A DNA stretch of 64,000 nt from Skeletonema tropicum (Eukaryota > Bacillariophyta > Thalassiosirophyceae > Thalassiosirales > Thalassiosiraceae). Location: assembly GCA_037178625.1 (NCBI GenBank), contig CM074149.1, positions 806,001 to 870,000 on the forward strand. The letters are read 5' to 3'. Each line of letters begins with the position of its first letter. Within the stretch, counting starts at the first letter, position 1. A model generated the notes under the pieces. The model was not told where the DNA came from. It ran no database searches and worked only from the letters and a program-made list of their open reading frames with translations. Shown one piece after another: positions 19,038 through 29,689 of this stretch. A program made the translations under genes and the position numbers.

Positions 19038-20508
19038 ATGAGGTACTTCTCTACTTTACTCACCTTGGCATTGGCAATGACGGACATAGCCCTGTCCGTG
19101 TCTTATTCCTTGTCAACTGGATGGGATGGACTGTGGAACGGTAAGTCTTTTCGAACAGCAAGACTGTAATGATCATTTCTGCAACACATCTGATGCACTG
19201 TATTCTTTCACCTCCACTACTTCAGCTGATGGTTGTATGTTCGAAATAACGGCGAAAGATAAACCCGTACTAATCGAAGCATTTCATGTCCACATGAGTC
19301 CAAAGACTGACAATGTTGCAGTGTACTATCGACCTGGACATGTTGACTACAGATACGATGAATCATACCAACTGATCTATGAGGCGCCCAACGTCGTAGG
19401 TGCTGGGAAGGGACATGCTACTCCTTTACCTCCTTTCAATCCGCCCGTCGTCATAAATCCTGGCACCCCAATCACGTTCTACGTGACTGTCACAAATAAT
19501 ACCTGGGAGGGTGCTAATCTATGGTATACCAACGGAGAAGGATCGGGCACCGTTATGGCATCCGATAACAATATTAACGTTATTGAGGGCATGACCTCTG
19601 CGTATCCATGGAAATGGCACGTGATGGATCGAAGGTGGAACGGATATGTTCACTACAGTCTTCAACCACAACCAACCTCCTTTCCAACCGAGTCGCCCAC
19701 TATTAGTCTTAGCACATCCAGCCCAACAAATCCTCCAACGCCCAAGCCAACGAGTCAACCAACAAATCTTCCGACACCCAAGCCAACGAATCATCCGACA
19801 AATTTTCCGACGTACAAGCCAACGAGTCAACCGACAAATCCTCCAACGCCCAAGCCAACGAGTCAACCATCAAATCCGCCGACGCCCAAGCCAACGAGTC
19901 AACCGACAAATCCCCCGACGCCTAAGCCAACGAGTCAACCAACAAATCCTCCGACGCCTAAGCCAACGAGTCAACCGACAAATCCCCCGACGCCTAAGCC
20001 AACGAGTCAACCAACAAATCCTCCGACTAGTTATTCCCTTGTTCCGACGCCCAAGCCAACGAGTAAATCGACAAGAAGTCCTACTAATAGCCCAACAAAG
20101 CGTCCAGTCATCGCAAAAACGCCATACCCAACAAATTCTATTCCCAGCCCTCCGACCACGAATCTGACAGCAAGTCCTGTAGCTACCCAAACTGGGTCTC
20201 CATCTGGCATTGTAGACGACGCTGGAGTTGTCGTCGCACCGACGCCAGCGAATACTATCGAGCCGACGACAACTGAATCTGCTTCCACAAAGACGAAGAT
20301 GCCTTCTGCAGCACAAGCCCCCAACGATCCCACAGACGAACCAAGCCTGTCACCCACAGGAGAAGGAACCTTCCCTCCAACCAAGACTGACGCGAGTCTC
20401 TTGCCAGACTTCGTTCCTTCTTCCTCATCAATGATGTTCAACAATTGTATGGGAAGGATTTGCTCTTATTTGTTCCCACTCTTCATCATTGCCACTTTCT
20501 TTCATTGA
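19038..20508 (+). CDS. Secreted PT-repeat surface protein
   Basis: The ATG at 19038 starts a signal peptide (MRYFSTLLTLALAMTDIALS, cleavage near VSYS). That frame must change by one base between about 19125 and 19160 to join the long frame ending at 20508; a GGTAAGT is present there, so a very short intron or a frameshift is possible. The body has a Cys-containing beta-type domain (QQDCNDHFC to NGYVHYSL, about 150 residues) containing LIEAFHVHM and VYYRPG. Then come about ten tandem PTPKPTSQPTNP-type units, a Pro/Thr/Ser stalk, and a hydrophobic C-terminus (CSYLFPLFIIATFFH) that fits a GPI or membrane anchor. The layout suggests a cell-wall or surface glycoprotein. A truncated copy lies at 16196-16440. 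Confidence 0.7.
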
Positions 20509-21162
20509 TCAGAGTAAATTATTCAAATAGTGAAATAAGAATACCAAGTATAACTTCCTTGTTGATTATATCTTTATAGCTATGTAACAGAAATTTAAAG
20601 TACCATACGTCTGGTGGGCGAAGCAGTATGTACCCGTTAAGTGAAAGTAGCAGTCGGAATTTTTATTAAATATGTAACTCTCTCTCTAGAGAGAAGAAGA
20701 AAAAGATGCACCATATATCGCAAAACACAACATCATGCTACGGCGACAACAAATGCAGTATGCAGTAGATAACAACACACAACAAATCAAGAGGGTAAAT
20801 GACACAAATTAAATTACGCCGCTTATTGTGGCACAAGACCAGAGACATTTTGAAACTGCGAAACAATCGAATCTCGGAAATCTTCATGTTGTGGCTGCCT
20901 GTGCGTGGAGAGTGGAGAGGCACGCTCGGCACGCACCATTTGATGCACATGCGGTATGCAAATCTTGAATCTTTCCGAGCCATTCACGTTGATAGCCATC
21001 ATTGGAACCAATTCAGCGAGAGGTAATCACAACCAGTGACAACGATTACATCAAAATTCATATTGCATCAGTTCAACAACAGCAAGTGACGTCGAGTTGT
21101 AAGAGTAAGGTAAGATCATTTAGCCCCAAGTCGTCCGCACTCCGCATTGCGATTAGTTGATC
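20509..21162. other. Intergenic
   Basis: This contains a copy of the dispersed AACAGAAATTTAAAGTAC motif at about 20587 and a short perfect palindrome CTCTCTCTAGAGAGA near 20681. The right part (about 21060-21162) resembles 13430-13519. No gene is seen. Confidence 0.5.
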
Positions 21163-21765
21163 ATGCCATATGCTAGAAAGAGGCAAAAGCCAAAGCTGCC
21201 GTTCCAGCAGCAGTCCTCCGAAGACAGCTGCATGTCAAACACATCATCGCCGTCGAAAACCCATCGACATCGCCGGACATCATCGTTCACCAGACAACTG
21301 TCAGATGACTCTGGCAGTAGTATCAGCGCGAAGTTTACCACAATCAAGGCCATGGATCCTCTTAATGTTTCTGAGATCCATAGCGGCAGCGACGTGAAGG
21401 ATTGCTACTCACCAGAAAGCAGTAAGAGTGAGAGTAACTTCTTTCTTGCCTGTCAAGATGATATAAGTATAAGTTGTTTACCTGCGCTAGAACTTATTCG
21501 AGAGCTATCATTTGATACACCTCGGCCGCACAAGGCAAAGAAGAGGGCTGACACTGCTGGTACAGTAACCTCCTCATCTTCCTCTGAAACAATGTCTGCG
21601 GACACAGCAGACAGAGTGGACCGCAGCCACATCACGAGCCCCGTAGGCCTCGATCTCGATCTCAAACCTTCGCGAGATTTGAGGGCACGATCACTTAGCC
21701 CCTTGCGTGGCCTACAGTATTTGCCAGATCATGAGGACATCTTCATAGCAGCGGCGAAGGATTGA
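21163..21765 (+). CDS. Disordered Ser/Thr-rich protein of unknown function
   Basis: This is a 200-residue protein starting MPYARKRQKPKLPF. I chose the ATG at 21163 because the decayed copy at 13520 has its ATG at the same place. The head is basic and could be a nuclear signal. Most of the chain is Ser/Thr/Asp-rich and looks disordered, with candidate kinase sites such as HRRTSSF and SLSPLRG. Two blocks, ESNFFLACQDDIS and ALELIRELSFDTP, survive best in the pseudogene copy and may be the functional motifs. No known family was recognised. It is single in the window apart from the pseudogene. Confidence 0.6.
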   Translation: MPYARKRQKPKLPFQQQSSEDSCMSNTSSPSKTHRHRRTSSFTRQLSDDSGSSISAKFTTIKAMDPLNVSEIHSGSDVKDCYSPESSKSESNFFLACQDDISISCLPALELIRELSFDTPRPHKAKKRADTAGTVTSSSSSETMSADTADRVDRSHITSPVGLDLDLKPSRDLRARSLSPLRGLQYLPDHEDIFIAAAKD

Positions 21766-22442
21766 ATAGTAACAGATCTCTTCTAAATTGTTGTGTAGTT
21801 ATTTAACGATTCATTAATTCTCTTTGACTGCTGTTTCCGTGATATAATATTCCATCACAGTCTTGGTAGCAAGTGACAAGCGCTGCAGACAAGATAAAGA
21901 TAACTGTGAGACACTTATAGATCGCAGCAGCGAAGATCTACTCAACGATTCTCCTTTGTGCTGATTCATTGGGTAATTGAGGTTGTTCATTTGAATGCCT
22001 ACTATGATAAGATCATATCTCACAATGTGATTGCTGCCTTTTACCTACGCTTCCCAAGCTACGTGTTGCGGAACAGATGGAGCATCATATTTGTACCTCT
22101 CCCACACCCACGAAGTACACATAAGGATCCATCTGAAAAGAAGTGACATCGGTTTTACTTTTACTTTTATGGTACCGGATATGTACTTTTACCATTTCTG
22201 TTCTCCTTTGGATAATCGATCAAATCCAGCACCAGCTATACCATCTCCCTCCTTCGACAGACCACACTCGAACCAACTCATGTCACTCAATCAAAACTAA
22301 TTCATCTTATATAGCAATTAAACGCTTCTAATAATTACCTCGCATATATTATACTCCACCAATAAGTTGATGCGTATGCGTATCCCCAGAATAATGAAAG
22401 CCCAGCAATCTGGAAAGCAAAGTATTACTTCTTTTCTTTCTT
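21766..22442. other. Intergenic between convergent genes
   Basis: A segment near 21925-21985 (AGCAGCGAAGATC..GTGCTGATTCATTGGGT) resembles segments at 47570-47625 and 50965-51020, so it is a dispersed repeat. No gene is seen. Confidence 0.5.
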
Positions 22443-24240
22443 TTACTCTTCATACTTGTCAAACACAAGTGCGCAATTTGTTCCTCCAAATCCGAAACTG
22501 TTGGACATGGCACGCTTGAATCCACCGTCTTTCCTTGAAGTTAAAATGTTCATTCCCTCGGCTTCATCCACAAGCTCCTCAATATTTGCCGACTCGGCCA
22601 TGAAGTCATTGTTCATCATGAGGATAGTGTAAATGGCCTCATGAACACCAGCAGCACCAAGAGCATGTCCCGAAAGACTCTTTGTAGATCCAACATTGGG
22701 CTGGTATCCCTTCGTATCAAAAAGCCTCTTAATAGCCCCAAGTTCTGCAAGATCACCCACCGGTGTAGAAGTTCCATGTGTATTAATGTATTCCACCGGC
22801 TTATCATCGGAGTGGAGGGCAGCATCCGCCATCGCCAACTCCATGCATCGCTCTCCACCAACTCCCGAGGGTGCAACCATGTCATACCCATCCGAGTTTG
22901 CTGCATACCCAACAAGTTCCGCATAGATCTTGGCACCACGAGCCTTGGCATGTTCCAGCTCCTCAAGCACAACAACTCCTCCACCACCGGCAATACAGAA
23001 CCCATCACGGTTCTTATCAAAGGCTCGAGAAGCCTTCTTGGGTGTATCATTGTACGAAGTGGACAAGGCCCCCATACAATCAAACATACTAGTAAAGTCC
23101 CAATCCACATTCTCCCCAGCACCACAAAAGGCAATATCCGACTTATTCAACAAGATCTGTTCAAACCCCGTCCCAATACAATGAGCACCCGTACTACACG
23201 CACTCGAGATCGAAAAACTCATCCCCTGCACCTTGAACGCAGTCGCCAACACAGCACTAACAGTCGATCCCATGGACCTTGTGACACGGAACGGTCCAAC
23301 CTTATTCTTCCATCGTCCACCATTCTTCACCGCCTCGACCGTCTCGACAATATCCGGAATACTCGTCCCACCCTGCCCTAAAATGGCACACACACGAGGA
23401 TTCTCCTGATACTGTTCTGGTTCCAAACCCGAATCTTCAATTGCATTCTGCATGGCCACATAGGCATATTTGGCATTGGTGCCCATGAACCTTAGTGAAG
23501 CCTTGGGGATGAGTTTCTTGAACTCTGCCTCGGTGAGGTTGGGACGGCCACGGACGTTGGATTTGATTCCTAGGTCGGCCCATTCTTGATCGAATTCGAT
23601 ACCCGATTCGCAGTTGTAGAGGGAGTTTTTAACATCTTCGAGGGTATTCCCGAGGCAGGAGGTGATGCCCATTCCGGTAACGACGACACGGCGATCGGCC
23701 ATGTGGAGGGAGGTTGAGGTGGCGAAGGTGCGTGTTTGGGAGACTGAAAAGAGAGGTAGCGAGATGTATGTTCAATTGAATGAATGAGAGATGAGCAGAT
23801 GGAAAATTTAGTTAGTCAAACTGTACAATCATTGTGTGCCTCATGTAGACGAGCATTTGTATATATCGGTGCAGTCCATCAATCCATAACGTTGCCTTCA
23901 TCATCATTCATGGCTCTCTCCTTCCTTCGTTGCATCTCAATTTCTCTCTTTTTATTAATATACATCTCTCAACCTGACGTGATTATAGCATCGTCAATTA
24001 TATTCACTCTACACCGCACCACCAAGACGAAAGAGAGAGAAAGCACAGAGCAGTGACACCACCACCACCAAACCTATCTCTCAAAATGGCACCATCCAAT
24101 TGATCCCTCCTATATACAAATCACGTGTCATTCCAAAACATTTAAAATTATACACTTCTAAAATATATCTTACCAACAGATTGAAATCCCAAGGCAGCCG
24201 GAGCACCAGAGAGTAATACAAATGCCGTAGAGAACTTCAT
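22443..24240 (-). CDS. fabB: Plastid beta-ketoacyl-ACP synthase I-like (FabB/FabF family), two exons
   Basis: Exon 1 is 24240-24174 and exon 2 is 23743-22443; the intron (24173-23744, 430 bp) starts GTAAGA and ends TTTTCAG. The spliced protein is 455 residues. Exon 1 encodes a signal peptide (MKFSTAFVLLSGAPAALGFQS) with an A-F type cleavage site, and exon 2 begins with a Ser/Thr/Arg-rich transit stretch (SQTRTFATSTSLH). The enzyme condenses malonyl-ACP with acyl-ACP in plastid fatty-acid elongation. The Cys-His-His active site is visible: SISSACSTGAHC (Cys169 counted from MADRR), NTHGTSTPVGD (His309) and KSLSGHALGAAG (His346), with SNSFGFGGTN near the end. ISSAC, HGTSTPVGD and the end motif are closer to bacterial FabB than to FabF. 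It is head-to-head with fabH. Confidence 0.9.
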
Positions 24241-25793
24241 TTTTGTAATAATAATAGCCGATGGATGATGATACTGTGATTTATTTTTTGTTGGAACGAA
24301 TGCTGCTGTCGCCCTAGTAGTGATTGCTGCCCGGTAGTAGCGTAAAAGCGAATAGGTAATGATGATGGTGATTGATACTTTAATGTATCGTTGCGCAATC
24401 GTTTCAGAGCTGTAGCGTTGGGGGGATCAAAGAGAGTTGCTAATCGAGAGGTTGAAGGCGCAGCAAGAGGGAGAGGTGGACGGTGGAAGGCAACGTTGGT
24501 TGGATTGATTTGACAGCTGATTTAGGTCTATTCAAATACATGTATTGCGTGAATTTTCAATTAGTCGACGTAAGTTGAGGTGACAATCTTACATCAAATT
24601 GTAGTAACAGCACGGAATGATGACGTCAGATCGATACAAAATCGACAAATACTTATCCTAATTTGCAGAGTACTACTTTTGATGACGTACTCGCCTTTTT
24701 TTGGTTTGTGGACACGGCGAAGGACGGTGTCGACGGGCATCCATTTTCAGGGGGACTGGGGGGAGTACCCCGATGGGTGGGAGATAATCTCATGGTAAAG
24801 TCGTCTAAATTTGGCGATAGTATGTCTATTTAGCTCTATTAAGGATAGTATTAGATCGAAATGCGCTGGGATAACCTCTAACTAGCCAGGAGGGGGTTCG
24901 AATGGGGGCAGATAACCCCGTATTGGCAAGGCTGGCCCCCTAAAATGGAAGCCCTGTAGCTCCTCCTCCCTCCTCTCACGATGTTGTTGTTGTGTCGGGG
25001 CGTGTCTATCAATCAACTCGACAGCCTGCTCTCTCGAGAGTAGTACTTCAGTACCCTCCTCGTATTGGACGTTTATATCTGTGTGGTAGTGTTGATTTCA
25101 TCATCATTGCGGTGTGTATACGGCTCCATTATACGCACAGTGTTGCTACCACTTTCAAGCACCGCGCCTCAAAGACGGCACAATTTAATATCATAGGTCA
25201 GTCTTTAATTTTCGTCCATGTACTTCGTGAGCAGTATCAGGGAGGCGCACTCTGTTGGTGTGTTTTAATTGGTCGATTGAGAGAATGGTTGGCTGAGTAG
25301 CTGTGATTTGCATCATTTTGAAGTGAGAGATGTAGAGGGCATAAAGGAGACTTATCGGTGGATGATTTTGCTGTACGGCGACGTGCTGTTTTGATAGGCA
25401 CACCGTCCACCAAGCCGTTATTCATGTCGTCCTCTTTTTTATATAGTTGCCGTATCATTTTTGATAATGTAGGCGATACGGTGAAAGAGGTGGTGATGGG
25501 ATGCGGCAGACAATATGTGGCAATGAAGTGTGGTTATCCGGCCAATGCTCCTGAATTTTGTAGTAGGTCGAAACACTATGGGTGCATTCTGGATTATGAT
25601 TCTGTTGAATGCAAATGATTCAGAGGCTGTATTCGTCTAAAGATTTGCTCATGGTGCTCAAGGTCATGTCTTTTTTTACATTATGACATTCTCACTCACA
25701 CAACTTTTTACTTTCCTACCTTTCTCAATCAGGCAGCTGCAACAAACACCAACCCTCTCAAGAATATAATTACACAAACTACGAAAACACACC
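24241..25793. other. Shared upstream region of fabB-like and fabH genes
   Basis: About 1.55 kb separates the two divergent ATGs. It has small open frames (24580-25618) without coding signs. The segment 24830-24960 has phrases (AAGTCGTCTAAATTTGG, CCCCGTATTGGCAAGGC) resembling 36720-36900, suggesting a weak dispersed repeat. A pyrimidine-rich stretch precedes the fabH ATG. Confidence 0.5.
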
Positions 25794-27005
25794 ATGAGAT
25801 TTCTAGTAGCAGTAATTGCCCTCCTTGGGTCATCAAATTCCGTCACGGCATTCGCCCCCACCATAAATCATACACCACAGCGCACTCAAATAACTACTAC
25901 TACCGCCCTACAAGCCAAGGGAGGCAAACTCTCCGTCCGTCCCATAGGAGTCGGATCCTGCGCCCCAACCACAATCATTACCAATAATGATATGGAATCT
26001 GTCCACGACACTAGTGACGAATGGATACGCACCCGTACAGGTATCGAACAACGACGAGTACTCATCCATGAGGGGACCCGTCCCATCCTTGATATGGATG
26101 GTGTCACAGAGACAGAAACTCCCGAGACACTCCGTACATTAGGGATTGAGGCAGCCAAGAATGCCTTGGAAATGTCGGGCAAATCACCAAATGAGATTGA
26201 TCTAGTCATTTGTGCAACGTCCTCACCAGATGATTTGTTTGGTGATGCACCATCCATAGCCTCGGCAATTGGGATAGAACCGGGTAAATGTGTCGCATTT
26301 GATTTAACTGCGGCATGTTCCGGATTTTTGTTTGGTGTTGTTACCGCATCACAATTCTTGACCAATGGTGCATCACAGAATGCATTAGTGTTGGGTGCCG
26401 ATGCCCTAACCCGGTGGGTGGATTGGGATGATCGTAATTCGTGCATCTTGTTTGGTGATGGGGCCGGTGCGATGGTGTTGACACGATCGGATGAGAATGA
26501 GGGACTTAGTGGGAGTGAAGATGGGTTTGGTATTTTGGGATATGCCATGCATTCGAATGGTAAGGGATACAAAGATTTGAACTGCATATACAAGGGGGAG
26601 CCGAAGAAGATAGCAACTCCTGGGGATGGGACGGTAGTGGAGGATGGATCGTATGATTCAATGGGTATGAATGGTCGTAAGGTATACTCCTTCGCGACGA
26701 GAGAGGTACCCACAGTCCTTGAAGAGGCATTGGAACAAGCTGGAATTACTGTGGATGACGTGGATCATTTGTTATTACATCAAGCCAATATTCGCATTAT
26801 GGAAACCGTCGCATCCAGACTGGGCATGCCCATGGAGAAGGTCATTACAAACTTGTATAAATATGGAAATACTAGTGCCGCGAGTATCCCGTTGGCATTG
26901 GATGAGGCCGTGAGGAGTGGACAAGTGAAGAAGGGTGATGTGATTGCTTGTGCTGGATTTGGGGCCGGACTCTCATGGGGTGCAGCCATTTTGAAGTGGG
27001 GTTAA
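25794..27005 (+). CDS. fabH: Plastid 3-oxoacyl-ACP synthase III (KAS III)
   Basis: This is a 403-residue, intronless protein. Residues 1-20 are a signal peptide ending VTAFAP, the AFAP-type motif that marks import into diatom plastids. A short Thr-rich transit segment follows to about residue 44. The mature enzyme starts the fatty-acid cycle by condensing acetyl-CoA with malonyl-ACP. The catalytic triad is present: Cys175 in DLTAACSGFLFG, His329 in LLLHQANIRI and Asn359 in YGNTSAASIP. SDEWIRTRTGI near residue 74 and GFGAGLSWGA near the end are further KAS III landmarks. The length is normal once the targeting peptide is removed. It is divergent from the fabB-like gene. Confidence 0.95.
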   Translation: MRFLVAVIALLGSSNSVTAFAPTINHTPQRTQITTTTALQAKGGKLSVRPIGVGSCAPTTIITNNDMESVHDTSDEWIRTRTGIEQRRVLIHEGTRPILDMDGVTETETPETLRTLGIEAAKNALEMSGKSPNEIDLVICATSSPDDLFGDAPSIASAIGIEPGKCVAFDLTAACSGFLFGVVTASQFLTNGASQNALVLGADALTRWVDWDDRNSCILFGDGAGAMVLTRSDENEGLSGSEDGFGILGYAMHSNGKGYKDLNCIYKGEPKKIATPGDGTVVEDGSYDSMGMNGRKVYSFATREVPTVLEEALEQAGITVDDVDHLLLHQANIRIMETVASRLGMPMEKVITNLYKYGNTSAASIPLALDEAVRSGQVKKGDVIACAGFGAGLSWGAAILKWG

Positions 27006-27289
27006 TCATCACAACATCATCATCATGTGTTTTCATCCAAGCAAGAAGATTTAAATTGGCAGAGCTATGGTTTATTGTTCTCAGAGAACTTAATATTTCA
27101 AGCCTAAGGTAAAAAAGTAAAATAGATGACCGACCATCAGGTAAAACAGTAAAATAGATGACCAATCACGTCCTGAGTTTACTGCTTTGAAAGTACACTA
27201 CACAATCGTACAATTTTCCGTCGTGAGCGTGAGGAGAGGCAGAAGAAGTCTGAATGTTCAGCGTCTCAGATAGACTGCTTGCTTGCATT

Positions 27290-28441
27290 TCACCACCACT
27301 TTTCAAAGTGCACATCATCCTCCGACCGTACAAACCGTAATATGCCATCATCCTTCTGTGAAGAAGAAGAAGAAATGAGCAACAAGCGTTGAATATCTTC
27401 GGGCATCCCAGGAGGACCACAGATATACACTTGATCGGCAATCATGTCATCTTCATCTACTGCTTGCTTTTGCTCATCCTCATTAAAAAGTACTTCATTA
27501 TTGTCCATCCTGTTTATCCAATGGACTGCATCTTGGATCATATCATGGTCAACTCTCCCATGTTGGACTATTATATTATTGCTCCAACAACCATTGTCTT
27601 TCACACTGCCTACACAATCATCATTCCGAGACGACGACGCTGCAACATTACCTACAGCTACAGGCGAAGCAGTTGTTGTGGTCAAGACGACACGAAAGCA
27701 ATCACTCAACTCTTCCACCATTGCATTCAACTCGTTTCTAAATAATAACTCTTCCATTCGTTTTGCAGAATATAGTAATACTGCCCTTGATGATGATTGT
27801 GTATTATTTGTAAGATTGCCTCTTTCTCTTTGTTGTTGGTTAAAATGCCATTGTTGAATCATGGAAAATAATGGATTGATCCCTACACCACCTGCTACAA
27901 ACAGGAGCCTCTGCCTTGCCTTCTTTGTCTTGTTCGGTACATAATTATTTTCATCAGTAGTTGTTGAGTCATCAGCGGTAGATTGAACTGCATCATTATC
28001 AACAATGCTCCTTCCACTATCAGCAGCAGCATACGTAAACTCCCCCCCAACCCTCAAATTCACAACATCATTCACCTCCGCATGATTCGTTATCCACGTT
28101 GCAACAGGATGACGTGAGGATTGAATTGCTAGATCAATGTATGGCAATGAGTTGGGAATACTTGTGATGCTGTACCCACCAATGGGTATGTTACTGCCAT
28201 CATCTTTGTTGTTAATACCGTGGTTATTATTAGTTGGTTGTTTGTTCCATGAGGTGGGGTGTGGTTGAAAGTCGACCCATTGACCGGGGAGAAAGGTAAA
28301 GTTAGAGTTGGAATGTTGTGATGTTGTTGCTGTTGATGGCGATGGTGGGCTGCTAGTAGCTTGGTGAATTTGGAGGGTTAGACCTGTTACAGTTGGAGAG
28401 AGCTGTTTACGTGATTGTATGGTTGCTCGATGCCACATCAT
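27290..28441 (-). CDS. OXNAD1-like FAD/NAD-binding oxidoreductase
   Basis: This is a 383-residue protein of the ferredoxin-NADP reductase fold. Visible motifs are FLPGQWVDFQP (start of the FAD domain), GGYSITS (flavin-binding R/G-x-Y-S position), LRVGGEFTY, LLFVAGGVGINPLFSMI (NAD-binding loop), YICGPPGM, and the C-terminal FEKWW characteristic of OXNAD1 proteins. Insertions rich in Asp/Asn/Ser/Thr (for example after FTYAAADSG and after TTTTAS) make it longer than the family core. The N-terminus begins directly with the FAD domain, so a targeting peptide is absent or lies upstream. Human OXNAD1 is reported as mitochondrial; the location here is unknown. The electron partner is also unknown. 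Confidence 0.8.
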   Translation of the reverse strand: MMWHRATIQSRKQLSPTVTGLTLQIHQATSSPPSPSTATTSQHSNSNFTFLPGQWVDFQPHPTSWNKQPTNNNHGINNKDDGSNIPIGGYSITSIPNSLPYIDLAIQSSRHPVATWITNHAEVNDVVNLRVGGEFTYAAADSGRSIVDNDAVQSTADDSTTTDENNYVPNKTKKARQRLLFVAGGVGINPLFSMIQQWHFNQQQRERGNLTNNTQSSSRAVLLYSAKRMEELLFRNELNAMVEELSDCFRVVLTTTTASPVAVGNVAASSSRNDDCVGSVKDNGCWSNNIIVQHGRVDHDMIQDAVHWINRMDNNEVLFNEDEQKQAVDEDDMIADQVYICGPPGMPEDIQRLLLISSSSSQKDDGILRFVRSEDDVHFEKWW

Positions 28442-29689
28442 ATCATGTTAGTTGTGTTGTTGGCATCATTTGGCTCATTACTAATGTTATTTTCATCTAT
28501 TGCATAAGAAGAAGTAGTACTTACTTAGCATAATATGATGTCATGGTGAGAGCCATTGCATATCATAGCTATTGCATCGTCGATGGCCGGCGGTATTTTC
28601 TCAGGCTGCAGGCGGGCGGGGCTTCTGTCTTGGGGGCAAGAAAATGAGGAGGAAAGTTCGATGTCGCAGCTCATACTGTACCTTATTTAGCTCATCTGCA
28701 ACAATTCTATCACAGATGCAACAATGAATCGTCACCATTCTTCTCGAAGAGGTGATCATAAATTATCATCTAATTCATCAGCTGACAGTCTACTACTACT
28801 AGATTTAATATCCAAGCAAGAGTCAATATGAGACGAGTAAGTATATGCATAGTATTGTACGTACTTGTGCATCCAAGATCTCAAAAGCTCAAGTTTATTG
28901 CCGTGCTTGAACTCTGTTTCATAATAATATATCCATCAGTTTTGCCTGCAATTGGCTATTATGCATAAGTAAATATCACAATCTTCAACCTTCCCCCCGT
29001 CGTCATCAAGTCTCCTATATGCATTTCTCTTATAATGAAGTTGGTGGTGTTCGTGTTCATAGAAGATGCTGCTCGTTACGTGTTGAAATGCATCTCTATC
29101 TCCATCAGTGTGATCTTTTCTTCCTCCTTCTCAATGATCCTTTATGTTCTCTTGAACGCTCCTGCACTAAACTAGTACTGGTCCTCAGGAGTATGTTATA
29201 TTAGTGCTATAAGCAATGTGAAGTCTCACAGTTTCCTCTACCTGGTGTGTAACAGCAGCAGCAATTGAATTGTTACCAGTTTTACCTAGAGTCTGGGCTG
29301 TGATGGAATGTTGTAACGCTTGTTTTCCAAATAATCAGTATGAGAGAGAAATAATCTATTTATTGAACCTTCAAATAACTATATATACAAAAATTGAGAT
29401 GAGCTTTATTAGTATTGAATCCTTCGCCGCTGAAAATTCCTTTCTCGTGCAACCGGAGGAATCTGTCTACAATGCTATAAGAATTGCACGCACCAGCCTC
29501 TCACAGCAATAACATCACCCCCCAAGATGTCGTTTCGCAGTGTCTCTGGTCTTGTGCCACAATAAGCTTGATAAAATTTGTGTCTTTTCCCTCTACTCTT
29601 GCATTGCTGTATGTTCTTATGTTGTAGGGGCATGAGAAAGAGTAGGAGGAAAATACTCCTACTTATGTATCTATCTACCTCTCTGCTTA
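28442..29689. other. Intergenic
   Basis: No gene, RNA or repeat was recognised in this stretch; several short open frames lack any coding sign. Confidence 0.5.

Noticed and set aside
23784..24056. Open frame of 90 codons within the fabB intron
   Set aside because: It lies inside a clear GT-AG intron and has no recognisable content.
24580..25618. Short open frames between the fatty-acid genes
   Set aside because: No ATG-anchored frame with domain or paralogue; treated as the shared upstream region.
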